DNA from: Bacteroides intestinalis DSM 17393
GTDB taxonomy: Bacteria > Bacteroidota > Bacteroidia > Bacteroidales > Bacteroidaceae
Length of the DNA stretch: 64,000 bases
NCBI RefSeq assembly: GCF_000172175.1
Contig: NZ_ABJL02000008.1
Location: forward strand, 1,798,001 to 1,862,000
Direction of reading: 5' to 3'
The position numbers and the translations under genes were made by a program. Shown piece after piece: positions 1 through 9,072 of this stretch. The notes beneath the pieces are model-generated. The model was given only the letters and a program-made list of their open reading frames with translations. It had not been told where the DNA came from and did no database searches. Numbering within the stretch: position 1 is the stretch's first letter; the number at the start of each line of letters is the position of its first letter.

Positions 1-655
1 TACGTCCAGTTTCATTATCAATCAACATCAGTTTCGGAGGATACTCGTCAATCGTGAAGTCTTTCAGTTCAATGGCCAGCGAAAGTTCTATCAATTTACC
101 GTGCTCATTCATTGCACGCCATTCGGCATTATCTATCCGGGTGGTCATTTTCAGCCGCTGCATATCGGCATTTCCCAAAGTTGCCGTAATCAGGGCAATG
201 AACAGCCCGGCATGGTTCAAAAGGAAAGCAAGCTTCTTCCATCTGAATGGAAATCCGGCACGAAGCGTAGTCAACCCCAGTACAGTCATCATCCAGATAT
301 AAAGCAATACAAAAGGCCATGCCGAAAGCATTCGTGAAAAGCCAAGCATATCTGCCGGATGACCGGAAGGGACCTGACGGATAAGTCCCATCACCACCGT
401 AATGCCCGCCACCCATAAAAGAGAAGAGACAGCCGATGTATAATGACTCATCCAACCAAAGATATAAACACGCTTGCGCAGGCAATGCATGGCAACTATT
501 CCGGCTATATATAAAACCAGAACTATGATGTTCACCGGACAGGCAAACAGACTCCAATCTATTTCACCGATTGTAATCTGTAGCAGCCATCCTGTCACCA
601 ACAGTCCTGCGCCTATCAGGCATCCTTCTTTAAATCCCCACGGTCTGATCCACAT
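1..655 (-). CDS. ResB/CcsB-like cytochrome c maturation membrane protein (partial, C-terminus beyond window)
   Basis: The frame is open from an ATG at 655 down to base 1, giving 218 codons with no stop, so the C-terminus lies outside the window. The protein starts MWIRPWGFKEG and shows about four hydrophobic segments within the first 150 residues. A segment containing NHAGLF and then LGNADMQRLKM follows, which resembles ResB-family proteins that help deliver haem to apocytochromes c. It begins 9 bp after nrfA ends on the same strand, so it is the third gene of the nrfH-nrfA operon. In Bacteroides a ResB-like and a CcsA-like gene commonly follow nrfA, which supports a role in haem attachment to NrfA/NrfH. 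The family call rests on context and partial resemblance. Confidence 0.7.
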   Translation of the reverse strand, partial: MWIRPWGFKEGCLIGAGLLVTGWLLQITIGEIDWSLFACPVNIIVLVLYIAGIVAMHCLRKRVYIFGWMSHYTSAVSSLLWVAGITVVMGLIRQVPSGHPADMLGFSRMLSAWPFVLLYIWMMTVLGLTTLRAGFPFRWKKLAFLLNHAGLFIALITATLGNADMQRLKMTTRIDNAEWRAMNEHGKLIELSLAIELKDFTIDEYPPKLMLIDNETGR

Positions 656-664
656 ATTTTTGTT

Positions 665-2146
665 TTATTTCTGAGCCAGACGACCGTTAGCTTTCGCTTT
701 TTCCAGCCACGCAGGTACAGTTGTTTTCAAGAATTTCTCTTTAGCAGCTCTTTCCGCATCCATGTCGAGACCAATGTATTGTTGTGCTTTCTCTTTGGTT
801 GAAATATCCGGCATCGGCACATCATCTGTAAAGCCATGCTTAGCCAATACTCTTGATACAGCCAGACGAGCCTGCATAGCCTTGTCCAATCCATGTGAAA
901 GGATACGTTGGATTTCCTGCGGAGCATGGAAAGAACCACCGTGAGAAGCCACACCGAAATCCCAACGCCACTGCGCCTGACGGATCAGGGCAAGTACGTT
1001 TTTCATCTGATCTTCCGTAGCCCCCTTGTCCCATGCAAACTTAGCCTCGATATGAGCCTTGGCAAGTTCCTGTTCCAAACGGTTACGTATTTCGTTAGCC
1101 TTACGTTGGCGTTCGTACACATTGTTACGCAATGTTTCTTCACTTTCGCGGTGGCAAGTCTGACAAGTGCGGTCTATCATCGCCAGCGGGCTTTGAATAT
1201 GATGATCGCTGAATTTCACACCACCTTCGCTCTTATAAGGCATGTGGCAATCTGCACATGACACACCTCTCTGACCGTGAATACCCATCTGACAGATTTC
1301 ATAATCAGGATGCTGCGCTTTCAATATCGGAGCACGGCTCAGTTTATGAATATAATCATAGAAACCTTCATTATCATAATAAGCCTCCATATCTTCCACA
1401 GTAAAGCCTTTATCCCAAGGGAAAGTCAGGTACTTGCCATCACCCTTGAAGTAATATTCCACGTGGCACTGCGCACAAACCAGCGAACGCATTTCCTGCG
1501 GAGTAGCTTTTGTTATATCTCTGCCCTGGCGTGCAAAAGCCTCGATCAAAGCCGGACGGCTGATGTGCAGATTCATATTTTCCGGTTCGTGGCAATCGGC
1601 GCATCCGATAGGATTTACAATCTCATCACCCATTGCTCCCCACTTATTATTATAGAACGCATCCACACCGATAGCCTCCATCATACGGGGAACATCCGGG
1701 CTCTTACAAGTCCAACAGGTAGACGGTTGCGGACCATCTTCGGGAGTAGCAGGCGCCCCCGTACGAAGGCTTGCCGTAATATCCTCTATCGCATGCATGT
1801 GCCCACGTGGAGTCGAATAGTCCTTTGAGAAAGCATATCCTGCCCACAGAACCACCATTTCGGGACGTTGTTCCAATACATCGACCGCAATATTTCCGTT
1901 GAACTCACTCTGGAAATCCGTCTTCGCTGTTTCCGTCCAGGTCTGATATTCACGGGGGAAATCACTTTTGAACACTTCATTACGGGCTTCAATGCCTGTA
2001 ATGACAGTCCTGCGGTTATTGAACACGCTTTCTAATTCCGCCCGCCTCTCCATCAGCGCGGAAACACATAATCCTAATACAAACACAACTACCATCGAAC
2101 CACCGAACAGCAGCCAGCCTTGCCATGATTTCAATTTCTTTTCCAT
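665..2146 (-). CDS. nrfA: Ammonia-forming cytochrome c nitrite reductase, pentahaem catalytic subunit
   Basis: This 493-residue protein reduces nitrite to ammonium with six electrons in the periplasm. It has an N-terminal membrane/signal segment (about residues 12-32). It has the diagnostic NrfA set of one CxxCK site, CWTCK at 144-148, whose lysine is the distal ligand of the active-site haem, and four CxxCH sites: CADCH 182-186, CAQCH 224-228, CADCH 297-301 and CQTCH 328-332. The CAQCHVEYYF stretch carries the conserved active-site tyrosine (about Y231), and a GIHG histidine (H290) precedes haem 4. Length is normal for the family. nrfH lies 21 bp upstream on the same strand, giving the usual NrfHA pair. 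The gene looks intact. Confidence 0.97.
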   Translation of the reverse strand: MEKKLKSWQGWLLFGGSMVVVFVLGLCVSALMERRAELESVFNNRRTVITGIEARNEVFKSDFPREYQTWTETAKTDFQSEFNGNIAVDVLEQRPEMVVLWAGYAFSKDYSTPRGHMHAIEDITASLRTGAPATPEDGPQPSTCWTCKSPDVPRMMEAIGVDAFYNNKWGAMGDEIVNPIGCADCHEPENMNLHISRPALIEAFARQGRDITKATPQEMRSLVCAQCHVEYYFKGDGKYLTFPWDKGFTVEDMEAYYDNEGFYDYIHKLSRAPILKAQHPDYEICQMGIHGQRGVSCADCHMPYKSEGGVKFSDHHIQSPLAMIDRTCQTCHRESEETLRNNVYERQRKANEIRNRLEQELAKAHIEAKFAWDKGATEDQMKNVLALIRQAQWRWDFGVASHGGSFHAPQEIQRILSHGLDKAMQARLAVSRVLAKHGFTDDVPMPDISTKEKAQQYIGLDMDAERAAKEKFLKTTVPAWLEKAKANGRLAQK

Positions 2147-2167
2147 AAGTATATTGATTTTATTTCA

Positions 2168-2758
2168 TTATTTCTTAAGCATCTTTTGCAGCCAGCCCGG
2201 AACGGGCGATTCGGGATAAGGTACCAGTGCATTGGGAGTGGATGACAACGAGTTGCTTCCGCCATGCGGCACATCCCGGTGACAATCCCAACAAGCCTTA
2301 CCCTCACCTACCTGAGACATCATATAATCTATTTTCCCGGTTTTCACAAACTCCGTATTCAACTGCGTATGGCAACGGATACAGTTGTTCATAATCACCT
2401 CTGAACTGGCTTCATGCGCCCTGATAACCTGCGGCTCGCTCTTTGTCAGGAAAGCAGCCACATGTTTCATACCGTCCATCCCCTTGAATGTCCATTTCTT
2501 TACGGCATTCTCATGAGGAACATGACAATCATTACAAGTGGCATCCCGACTATGTGAACTGTGAAACCATGTAGCGTAGTAAGGTGCCATAATATGACAG
2601 TTCACGCATGCCGACGGCTCATCCCCCAAGTAGGTATGCGCCCGCAGCAAGTACATGAACAAGCCTCCCCCGCCCACAACGATACCGCAGATAACTATCG
2701 CAGCCACTTTCCATTTGTACGAAGGTAAAAACCTGTTTATAAATGACAATTTCTTCAT
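2168..2758 (-). CDS. nrfH: NapC/NirT-type tetrahaem quinol dehydrogenase, NrfA electron donor
   Basis: This 196-residue cytochrome has one N-terminal membrane anchor (about residues 18-37) followed by four CxxCH haem sites: CVNCH 51-55, CNDCH 75-79, CIRCH 126-130 and CWDCH 156-160. NrfH proteins oxidise menaquinol in the inner membrane and pass electrons to NrfA. The first haem site is followed by Met (CVNCHIM), as is usual in NrfH. It is the first gene of the nrf operon. A housekeeping-type promoter lies 19 bp upstream of the start and a palindromic operator candidate lies further upstream. The gene is intact. Confidence 0.95.
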   Translation of the reverse strand: MKKLSFINRFLPSYKWKVAAIVICGIVVGGGGLFMYLLRAHTYLGDEPSACVNCHIMAPYYATWFHSSHSRDATCNDCHVPHENAVKKWTFKGMDGMKHVAAFLTKSEPQVIRAHEASSEVIMNNCIRCHTQLNTEFVKTGKIDYMMSQVGEGKACWDCHRDVPHGGSNSLSSTPNALVPYPESPVPGWLQKMLKK

Positions 2759-2776
2759 AGGAAATAGTATTTTTCA

Positions 2777-2784
2777 CAAAAGTA
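2777..2784 (-). promoter_or_regulatory. Predicted -7 element of the nrfHA promoter
   Basis: The minus strand reads TACTTTTG here, an exact match to the Bacteroides -7 consensus TAnnTTTG. It is 19 bp upstream of the nrfH start codon. A T-rich stretch lies about 20 bases further upstream, but no clear -33 TTTG is visible. Confidence 0.55.
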
Positions 2785-2805
2785 GGGGCTTTATTTTTAA
2801 AAAAG

Positions 2806-2821
2806 TGTAATAATGATTACA
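2806..2821. promoter_or_regulatory. CRP/FNR-type palindromic operator candidate upstream of nrfHA
   Basis: The sequence is a perfect inverted repeat, TGTAAT-N4-ATTACA. Its centre (2813.5) is roughly 42 bases upstream of the start point implied by the -7 element at 2777-2784, which is the class II activator position of CRP/FNR-family proteins. HcpR-type CRP/FNR regulators are known to control nitrogen-oxide stress genes in Bacteroidales. Assignment to HcpR is inference. Confidence 0.5.
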
Positions 2822-2859
2822 TATTTTGCATAGTCTTGCGCTATCTTTGTCGTGTTCCG

Positions 2860-2887
2860 TTGAGTAATTATCCGCCCTCATCCGTAT
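2860..2887 (+). promoter_or_regulatory. Shared promoter motif (copy 1), upstream of the heparinase-like lyase
   Basis: TTGAGTA at 2860 and CCGTAT at 2882 have the same 22-nt offset as seven other copies in this window. This is the only copy with C instead of T at the first position of the second box. The start codon follows 38 bases after the second box begins. A TATCTTTG at 2842-2849 lies further upstream, but no -33 box is well placed for it. Confidence 0.6.
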
Positions 2888-2919
2888 ATTCTTTAAACAC
2901 CTAATGTTATTGATAGAAT

Positions 2920-5670
2920 ATGAAAGCACTTAGTTTATTGATATGCCTTCTCTTTTCAGGGATATTACAAGCCCAAGAGGTAGAAATCGCCTTCCGGCAG
3001 CAGTTGCCGGACAGCCATCCGCGTTATCTGACAAACAGCAACGGTAAGAGTGAAACCCTGAATCTGATAGAAAAAGAAGATTGGGCAAAAGACGTATTTG
3101 AGAAACTGAAAAGGCGTACCGATCTTTATGCTAACCTGACAGATGCCCAACCGGACTGGTTACTTTCACGCCTTGCCATGTATTGGAAGTCTCATGCTAC
3201 GGATGTATATATAAAAGGCGAAACCTTCGACCATGCCGGAGGCGAAAAAGCATCGGTACCCACCGTTCGCTATACCGGTACGCGCGGCACATTTGCCACC
3301 CACGGACGCCCCCGTCTGGAAGACGTAGTGCCATACGATGACGATGTGGAAGGAAATGTGACTTTCTGTAACAACGCCTTGCCCGGCTGCCCTATGGAGA
3401 GTGTACATCCTTCTAAAACCGGACGCAACATCGAGAGCCTGAACCGTGAAATCATGGGTATCGCCCGTGATGCCGCCTTCCTTTACTGGCTTACCGGAGA
3501 AGAAAGATATGCAAAACTCGCTGCCGGAGTATTCGATACCTATATGACAGGTATCTATTATCGGAATGTTCCCATCGACCTCAACCACGGTCATCAGCAA
3601 ACTCTGGTAGGCATGAGTTCTTTTGAGGTTATTCACGAAGATATTCTTTATGACATCGTTCCCCTTTACGATTTCCTGTATGACTATCTGAATGCCTGGC
3701 ATACCGACAAAATGGATATATACGCAGGAGCTTTCAAGAAATGGGCGGACAATATCATTGCAAACGGTGTTCCTCACAACAACTGGAACCTGATGCAGGC
3801 TCGCTATGTCATGAATATTGGTATGATACTGGAAAACAATAAGCAATATGCCGACGGTAAAGGGCGCGAATATTACATTGATTATGTACTCAACCGTTCC
3901 AGTATCCGCCAATGGAGTCTGAATAAATTAGCCGATTATGGCTTCGATCCGAAGACAGGTATCTGGGCCGAATGTCCCGGATACAGCAATGTAGTACTGA
4001 ATGACTACACCAGCTTTACTACCCTCTTCGACCGGAATCTGAATTATGACCTGGTGGAAGCAATGCCGGTTCTCTCTAAAGCGGTAGCCGCTACTCCGCA
4101 ATATTTGTTCCCCAACCGGATGATCTGTGGTTTCGGCGACACCCACCCAGGATATCTGAACACCCATCCTATATCCCGCATGATACGAAATGCACAACAC
4201 AACGGCAAGAAAGAGCAGGAAGAATATTTCACTGCCATGCTGAAATGCTTCCATCCTGATGCGGGAAAAACCAAAGACAATAAAAAAAGCGTCCTCGTCT
4301 CTATCAATTCTTTCTTTGATGAAAAGCCATTGGAACTGAATCCAAATATCGAAGCCGGAAAAATAGAGCAATATGTCTCTCCCCTCTTCTATGCACCGAA
4401 CGTTTCCTGGCTGGTACAACGAAACGGCATGAATCCCCGTAACAGCCTCATGATATCCCTGAATGCCAGTGAAGGAAACCACATGCATGCCAATGGCATA
4501 TCCATGGAGCTTTATGGTAAGGGATATGTTTTGGCTCCCGATGCCGGAATCGGCCTTTACTTATACAGCGGACTGGACTATCTGGAATATTACTCTCAAT
4601 TTCCCAGTCATAACACGGTTTGCGTAGATGGCATTTCCAGTTATCCGGTTATGAAAAGTAATCACTCCTTCGATCTTAAATCCAGTTTTCCAGTTTCTTC
4701 CGAACCGGGAAAAGCTTTCACTTCCGTAACCTATAGCGATGTTTCTTTCCGTGAACCGGAAAGCCGTGCCGACCAGACCCGTATGATGAGTATCGTCACT
4801 ACCGGTCCGGAAACCGGTTACTATGTAGATATCTTCCGCAGCCGGAAAGAACGCGGTGGTGATAAAATGCATGATTATTTCTACCATAACCTGGGGCAAA
4901 CCCTAACACTGACAGGCACAGACGGTGCAGACCTGAATTTGCAACCTACCGAAGAACTGGCCTTTGCCGGTGCTCACCTTTATGCTTATTCTTATATCTA
5001 TGATAAGAAGTCGGCTACTACCGACAAAGACATAAAAGCTACATTTACCATTGCCATGCCCGACAAGGATGACATTTCAATGAACTTGTGGATGAAAGGA
5101 GAAACGGACCGGGAAGTTTTCACCGCCCTGTCTCCCATGACGGAAGGTTTAAGCCGTACCCCGGGGATGCCATATAATATAAAAGAACAGCCTACCCTGA
5201 CATTTGTAGCCCGCCAGAAAGGAGAAGCCTGGAACCGGCCGTTCGTCGCTATCTATGAACCCTCATCCGTAAAAGAACCCGGCTGCATTACCGAAGTAAG
5301 CTTCCCCGAAGTAAAAAGCAAAACGGAAAACAGTGCCACCGGTATCTGTGTGGTACAGAAAAATGGACGCACAGATTATATTCTGTCATCTGATAACCCC
5401 ACGGATATCTGCACCAGTGGAAAAATGAGTGCACAAGCCACCTATGCTTTATGGGGAAATAAAAAGGGCGATGATTGTACCTTCTTTTTAGGATATGGCA
5501 CTTTGCTAAGCACCCCAAATGTAGTTATCAAGGCGGAAACTCCCGCAGATGTATTACTGGAATTCAAAAAAGGGACATGGTACTACACTGCATCGACTGA
5601 TTGCACTGTCAGTATTCAAAAGAAAACGTACAAGCTAAAAGCCAATACGGAGGAAAAGACATTGAAGTAG
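2920..5670 (+). CDS. Secreted heparinase II/III-like polysaccharide lyase
   Basis: The 916-residue protein has a Sec signal peptide (residues 1-18, ending LQAQ). An alpha-helical alginate-lyase/heparinase-type toroid fills roughly residues 40-400, with motifs such as NLNHGHQQ and NNWNLMQAR. The heparinase II/III-like beta-sandwich follows, with GNHMHANG near residue 520 and SQFPSHNTVCVDG near 562, where lyases of this fold keep catalytic or metal-binding His and Tyr. Such enzymes cut uronic-acid-containing polysaccharides by beta-elimination. The GH88 at 38600, which removes unsaturated uronic acid ends, shares the same promoter motif and would act on the products. I cannot assign a PL family or substrate. 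The gene is monocistronic and intact. Confidence 0.75.
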   Translation: MKALSLLICLLFSGILQAQEVEIAFRQQLPDSHPRYLTNSNGKSETLNLIEKEDWAKDVFEKLKRRTDLYANLTDAQPDWLLSRLAMYWKSHATDVYIKGETFDHAGGEKASVPTVRYTGTRGTFATHGRPRLEDVVPYDDDVEGNVTFCNNALPGCPMESVHPSKTGRNIESLNREIMGIARDAAFLYWLTGEERYAKLAAGVFDTYMTGIYYRNVPIDLNHGHQQTLVGMSSFEVIHEDILYDIVPLYDFLYDYLNAWHTDKMDIYAGAFKKWADNIIANGVPHNNWNLMQARYVMNIGMILENNKQYADGKGREYYIDYVLNRSSIRQWSLNKLADYGFDPKTGIWAECPGYSNVVLNDYTSFTTLFDRNLNYDLVEAMPVLSKAVAATPQYLFPNRMICGFGDTHPGYLNTHPISRMIRNAQHNGKKEQEEYFTAMLKCFHPDAGKTKDNKKSVLVSINSFFDEKPLELNPNIEAGKIEQYVSPLFYAPNVSWLVQRNGMNPRNSLMISLNASEGNHMHANGISMELYGKGYVLAPDAGIGLYLYSGLDYLEYYSQFPSHNTVCVDGISSYPVMKSNHSFDLKSSFPVSSEPGKAFTSVTYSDVSFREPESRADQTRMMSIVTTGPETGYYVDIFRSRKERGGDKMHDYFYHNLGQTLTLTGTDGADLNLQPTEELAFAGAHLYAYSYIYDKKSATTDKDIKATFTIAMPDKDDISMNLWMKGETDREVFTALSPMTEGLSRTPGMPYNIKEQPTLTFVARQKGEAWNRPFVAIYEPSSVKEPGCITEVSFPEVKSKTENSATGICVVQKNGRTDYILSSDNPTDICTSGKMSAQATYALWGNKKGDDCTFFLGYGTLLSTPNVVIKAETPADVLLEFKKGTWYYTASTDCTVSIQKKTYKLKANTEEKTLK

Positions 5671-5756
5671 AATTTTATTTAATGATTAATTGATTGTATT
5701 ATATAATTAGAAAAAGAAATAGCAAAAGTATCAAGGTTATATCAACTTCCTATCGA

Positions 5757-5850
5757 AACCTTGTCAAGTCCGTATCATCTCCGTGTCTATAGCCAAGGAG
5801 AAGGTACGGACTTAACAGGGAGTTGGTACGGACTTGGTATGGACTTGGTC
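5757..5850 (+). repeat. Dispersed intergenic repeat with AAGTCCGT / ACGGACTT arms (copy 1)
   Basis: The 306-bp gap 5671-5976 holds this element and a promoter. It begins with GTCAAGTCCGTA and ends with tandem units around TTGGTACGGACTTGG, so AAGTCCGTA and TACGGACTT can pair. A related copy lies at 44608-44695 with the same order of parts: CAAGTCCGT near the left, TATCTATA/TCTATAG in the middle, GAGTTGGTACGG and ACTTGGTAT at the right. Both copies are intergenic. Confidence 0.6.
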
Positions 5851-5927
5851 ATAAACCAACAGATCAGCAGAGGATTCCCGTCCTCTGAATTATCATTCTA
5901 AACCTAAACGTTTTCGTTCTTTTTCCT

Positions 5928-5935
5928 TATATTTG
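5928..5935 (+). promoter_or_regulatory. Predicted -7 element for the reg_prop/AraC regulator
   Basis: TATATTTG is an exact match to TAnnTTTG, 41 bp upstream of the GTG start, with GTTTTC 18 bases upstream. A very similar arrangement precedes the sigma factor gene at 9122. Confidence 0.5.
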
Positions 5936-5976
5936 CTTGCAGAAACATAATACATAGAAACGAAATATAATATATT

Positions 5977-8763
5977 GTGAAAAACATATCAAAATATATC
6001 ATCCTATTATTCCTACTGTTTAGCTTCTTGCCGGGCTATTCCCTCCCCTCTGTATTCCGGGGATTGTCCGTCACCGAAGGGCTTTCCGACTTAGTAGTGA
6101 ATGCACTTTATAAAGATTCCATTGGTTATGTTTGGATAGGTACCGGCAATTCTCTGGAGCGTTTTGACGGCACACGCCTGAAACATTTTTTGATTTCGGG
6201 AGCAAATGAAAAGATCAAGCGAGTCAATGCCATTGCCGAAATGGAAGGCAACCAGATATGGATGGGAAACGGCATGGGACTTTGGCGGGTGAATACCGAA
6301 AAAGATATTCTCGAACCGATTGCCGCCGAAACATTACACTACGGTGTCCGCACACTTCTACCTGATGGGAAAGGTACTTTATATATAGGTAGCGAAGCTG
6401 GTCTGTTTATCTATAAAAACGGGAATCTGGACCAGATACTTATAGACCCCAATGTCCTTTCGGTCTCTAATGTCATCACCGGACTCACTCTGGGTGAAGA
6501 AGGTCTTCTCTGGATATCCACCAACGACGGACTTTATTCCCTAACATTGGCTGACAAGAAAATTACTCCGTATCATAATATAGTAGAGGACAAACATTTT
6601 TGCTCTTACAATAACATCACCCGCATTGGCAACGTAATTTACCTGGGTACAATGGGGCAAGGCATCATCTGTTTCGACATACAGACGCATAAGTTTAAGC
6701 ATTTTGTCGACGTAGGCTGTAATGTGATATCTTCCTTATCCAGTGATGGTAAAGATATGTTGTATGTGGGTACCGATGGAAACGGGGTTCATTTCATTTC
6801 GACCCAACAAATGAAACTTCTACGCTCTTTCCGCCATGAACCGGGAAAAGAAGAAAGTATCCGTTCCAACTCCGTGTACTCACTTTTGGTAGATCGTGAC
6901 GGCCTCATCTGGATAGGCTTCTATCAGCTGGGACTAGACTACAGCTTATACCAGAGCGGACTTTTCTCTACTTACAGTTATCTCCCGTATTTTGACTCCA
7001 AAGATATGCCCGTCCGTAGTATCGCAATCACTGAACATGAAAAGTTAGTCGGCTCCCGCGACGGTTTATTCTACATAAACGAAGAGCAACGGCGTTTCAA
7101 AAACTTTAAATCTCCCGAATTGCGTTCCAGTATGATCTTCTGTATCTACAAATTTCAGGATAAATACTATATCGGAACATACGGCGGCGGCATGTACATA
7201 TTCAATCCTGCTGATCTTACTATCCACGACTTCGAACCCAATGAACCACAACCTTTCATGCGGGGACAGATTTTCAGTATAAAAGCGGATGCCAAAGACC
7301 AATTGTGGATAGGTACCTCAATGGGGCTCTATTGCTATAAGGATGGAAAAAGAATCAAGCACTACACCAGTGCCAACTCCAAACTACCTGAAGGGAATGT
7401 TTATGAAATCTATTTCGACTCCACCCATAAAGGATGGATTTGTACGGAAAATGGCATGTGTATCTGGGACCCCTCTTCCGAAAGTCTAAAAACCGACATC
7501 TTCCCGGAAAACTTTATTCATAAAGAAAAGATCAGAGTTGTATATGAAGACTCCGACCATAATCTTTATTTCCTGCCGGACAAAGGCAGTATGTGTATAT
7601 CCGATCTCTCCATGAGCCGTTTCAGAAGGTTGCAACCTGATACACAACTGGAAGGAAAAGATGGTATGTTTATATTGGAAGATGACGAAAAATGGCTCTG
7701 GATAGGAACCAATAACGGACTCTACCGCTACGACAAGAAAGAAACTTTTATTCCCTATAATTTCATAGATGGTATTCCCAGTTCTATTTTCACATTGTGC
7801 CCTCCCATACAGGACCAGCAGGGAAATATATGGATGGGAAATTCCAAAGGTCTGATTTATATGAATTTCAAGGAAAATAATCAGATGAAAAGATACACTT
7901 ATCCGCTGACTATTACAGATATTTACGTCAACGGAAAGAAATCGCTTCATCCTGTTATTGAAAGTGGAAAAGTTCCTGAAATACAACTTGAATCTTCCCA
8001 AAACAACCTGACTTTTCATTTCTCCGGCTTTACCTATACCGAACCGGCTTATATGACTTATGAATATAAATTGGAAGGTGAAGATGAGGACTGGCAGATA
8101 TTGACCGGAAAGTCCGATATTACTTATTATGATTTGTCATCCGGAAACTATCTCTTCAAGTTACGTTATATCGGGAACACTGATTCTGAAGTATGTACAG
8201 CCGTCCACATTGCCTATCCTGTAGAAACATGGAGCATTATTGCCGTTTCCATAGCTTTAGCTTTTATCGGCTACATATATTATCAGCGAAAGAGAAAAAC
8301 GAAGCAAATCAAAGTCATTCAACCTCAGTTATCGGAAGGAATACAGGAAGCTGAGAAGCAAGAAAAGACAGCTGAAGTAAAATACAAAACCAACAAGATA
8401 AGTGTAGAGGAATGTCAGCACCTGACAGAGAAACTAGAGGCCCTGATGCACCGTGATAAGCCCTACACCAACCCCGATTTGAAAATAGCTGACCTGGCAA
8501 CTATGCTCGGCAGATCGGCCCATACCCTATCTTATCTATTCAATCAACATTTGAATCGTAATTATTACGATTATATCAATGATTACCGCATTGAAGAATT
8601 CAAACGTCTTATCAATGAAGATGAGTATTCCAAATATACGCTGGGAGCGCTTGCCGAACTTTGCGGTTTCAGTTCACGCGCCTCTTTCTTCCGCTACTTC
8701 AAGAAAGCTACCGGTATCACTCCCAATGAATATATCCGGAACATCGGAAAGAATAACGAGTAA
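5977..8763 (+). CDS. Membrane-spanning one-component regulator: reg_prop propeller + Y_Y_Y + TM + AraC HTH, no kinase
   Basis: The 928-residue protein resembles the hybrid two-component systems of Bacteroides but is about 400 residues shorter. The order is a signal peptide (1-22), periplasmic reg_prop propeller repeats (motifs such as GYVWIGT, GLIWIGF, DQLWIGT, KWLWIGT) to about residue 660, a Y_Y_Y domain (about 680-745), one membrane helix (about 752-770), a charged linker, and an AraC-family DNA-binding domain (about 820-925). No HisKA, HATPase or receiver domain is present. It probably senses a glycan in the periplasm and binds DNA directly from the membrane. The start is GTG, and no nearby in-frame ATG keeps the signal peptide. 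It sits between the lyase and the sigma factor, so local PUL control is likely. Confidence 0.85.
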   Translation: MKNISKYIILLFLLFSFLPGYSLPSVFRGLSVTEGLSDLVVNALYKDSIGYVWIGTGNSLERFDGTRLKHFLISGANEKIKRVNAIAEMEGNQIWMGNGMGLWRVNTEKDILEPIAAETLHYGVRTLLPDGKGTLYIGSEAGLFIYKNGNLDQILIDPNVLSVSNVITGLTLGEEGLLWISTNDGLYSLTLADKKITPYHNIVEDKHFCSYNNITRIGNVIYLGTMGQGIICFDIQTHKFKHFVDVGCNVISSLSSDGKDMLYVGTDGNGVHFISTQQMKLLRSFRHEPGKEESIRSNSVYSLLVDRDGLIWIGFYQLGLDYSLYQSGLFSTYSYLPYFDSKDMPVRSIAITEHEKLVGSRDGLFYINEEQRRFKNFKSPELRSSMIFCIYKFQDKYYIGTYGGGMYIFNPADLTIHDFEPNEPQPFMRGQIFSIKADAKDQLWIGTSMGLYCYKDGKRIKHYTSANSKLPEGNVYEIYFDSTHKGWICTENGMCIWDPSSESLKTDIFPENFIHKEKIRVVYEDSDHNLYFLPDKGSMCISDLSMSRFRRLQPDTQLEGKDGMFILEDDEKWLWIGTNNGLYRYDKKETFIPYNFIDGIPSSIFTLCPPIQDQQGNIWMGNSKGLIYMNFKENNQMKRYTYPLTITDIYVNGKKSLHPVIESGKVPEIQLESSQNNLTFHFSGFTYTEPAYMTYEYKLEGEDEDWQILTGKSDITYYDLSSGNYLFKLRYIGNTDSEVCTAVHIAYPVETWSIIAVSIALAFIGYIYYQRKRKTKQIKVIQPQLSEGIQEAEKQEKTAEVKYKTNKISVEECQHLTEKLEALMHRDKPYTNPDLKIADLATMLGRSAHTLSYLFNQHLNRNYYDYINDYRIEEFKRLINEDEYSKYTLGALAELCGFSSRASFFRYFKKATGITPNEYIRNIGKNNE

Positions 8764-8931
8764 TCTATATAGTATTAAAGCATATTCTATTATTTTCCGC
8801 AATAATCTTACTGTATATTGAAAGATTATTGCGGTTTTTATTACAGTAAATGGAAGGAATATAGAAAAAGAATCATTAAAAGTTTGATAATAGAATAATA
8901 ATGTGAAAGTTTTCAGTTAATACTCTTCAAA

Positions 8932-8974
8932 GAGTCTCAAATTATTAGTTGATACTATGAGTCTCAAATTATTA
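8932..8974 (+). repeat. 16-bp direct repeat upstream of the ECF sigma gene
   Basis: GAGTCTCAAATTATTA occurs at 8932-8947 and again at 8959-8974, a 27-bp spacing. It is the only ordered structure I see in the A+T-rich 358-bp gap 8764-9121 apart from the promoter at 9073. The copies lie about 100-140 bp upstream of the predicted promoter, so they could be activator sites, for example for the AraC-type regulator encoded just upstream. Confidence 0.5.
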
Positions 8975-9072
8975 AGTTGCTATTTATTAGTGACTTAATT
9001 TATTTTTAGTCCAACTTAATGAAGTGAGATTTGTTAAGCACTCTAAGGAAATGTTTTCCATTTTTTACCTTT

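Noticed and set aside
129..557. 142-residue minus-strand open frame near the left edge
   Set aside because: The other minus frame, open from 655 to the edge, encodes a ResB-like membrane protein that continues the nrf operon; this one is its shadow.
2842..2849. TATCTTTG as housekeeping promoter of the lyase
   Set aside because: The nearest TTTG is only about 13 bases upstream, and the shared TTGAGTA/CCGTAT motif lies closer to the start with consistent geometry.
3166..3912. 248-residue minus-strand open frame opposite the lyase
   Set aside because: It lies wholly inside the well-supported plus-strand lyase frame, has no recognisable domain, and reads like a shadow frame.
8932..8974. CRISPR-like repeat
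   Set aside because: Only two 16-bp units with an 11-bp gap; no array and no cas genes in the window.
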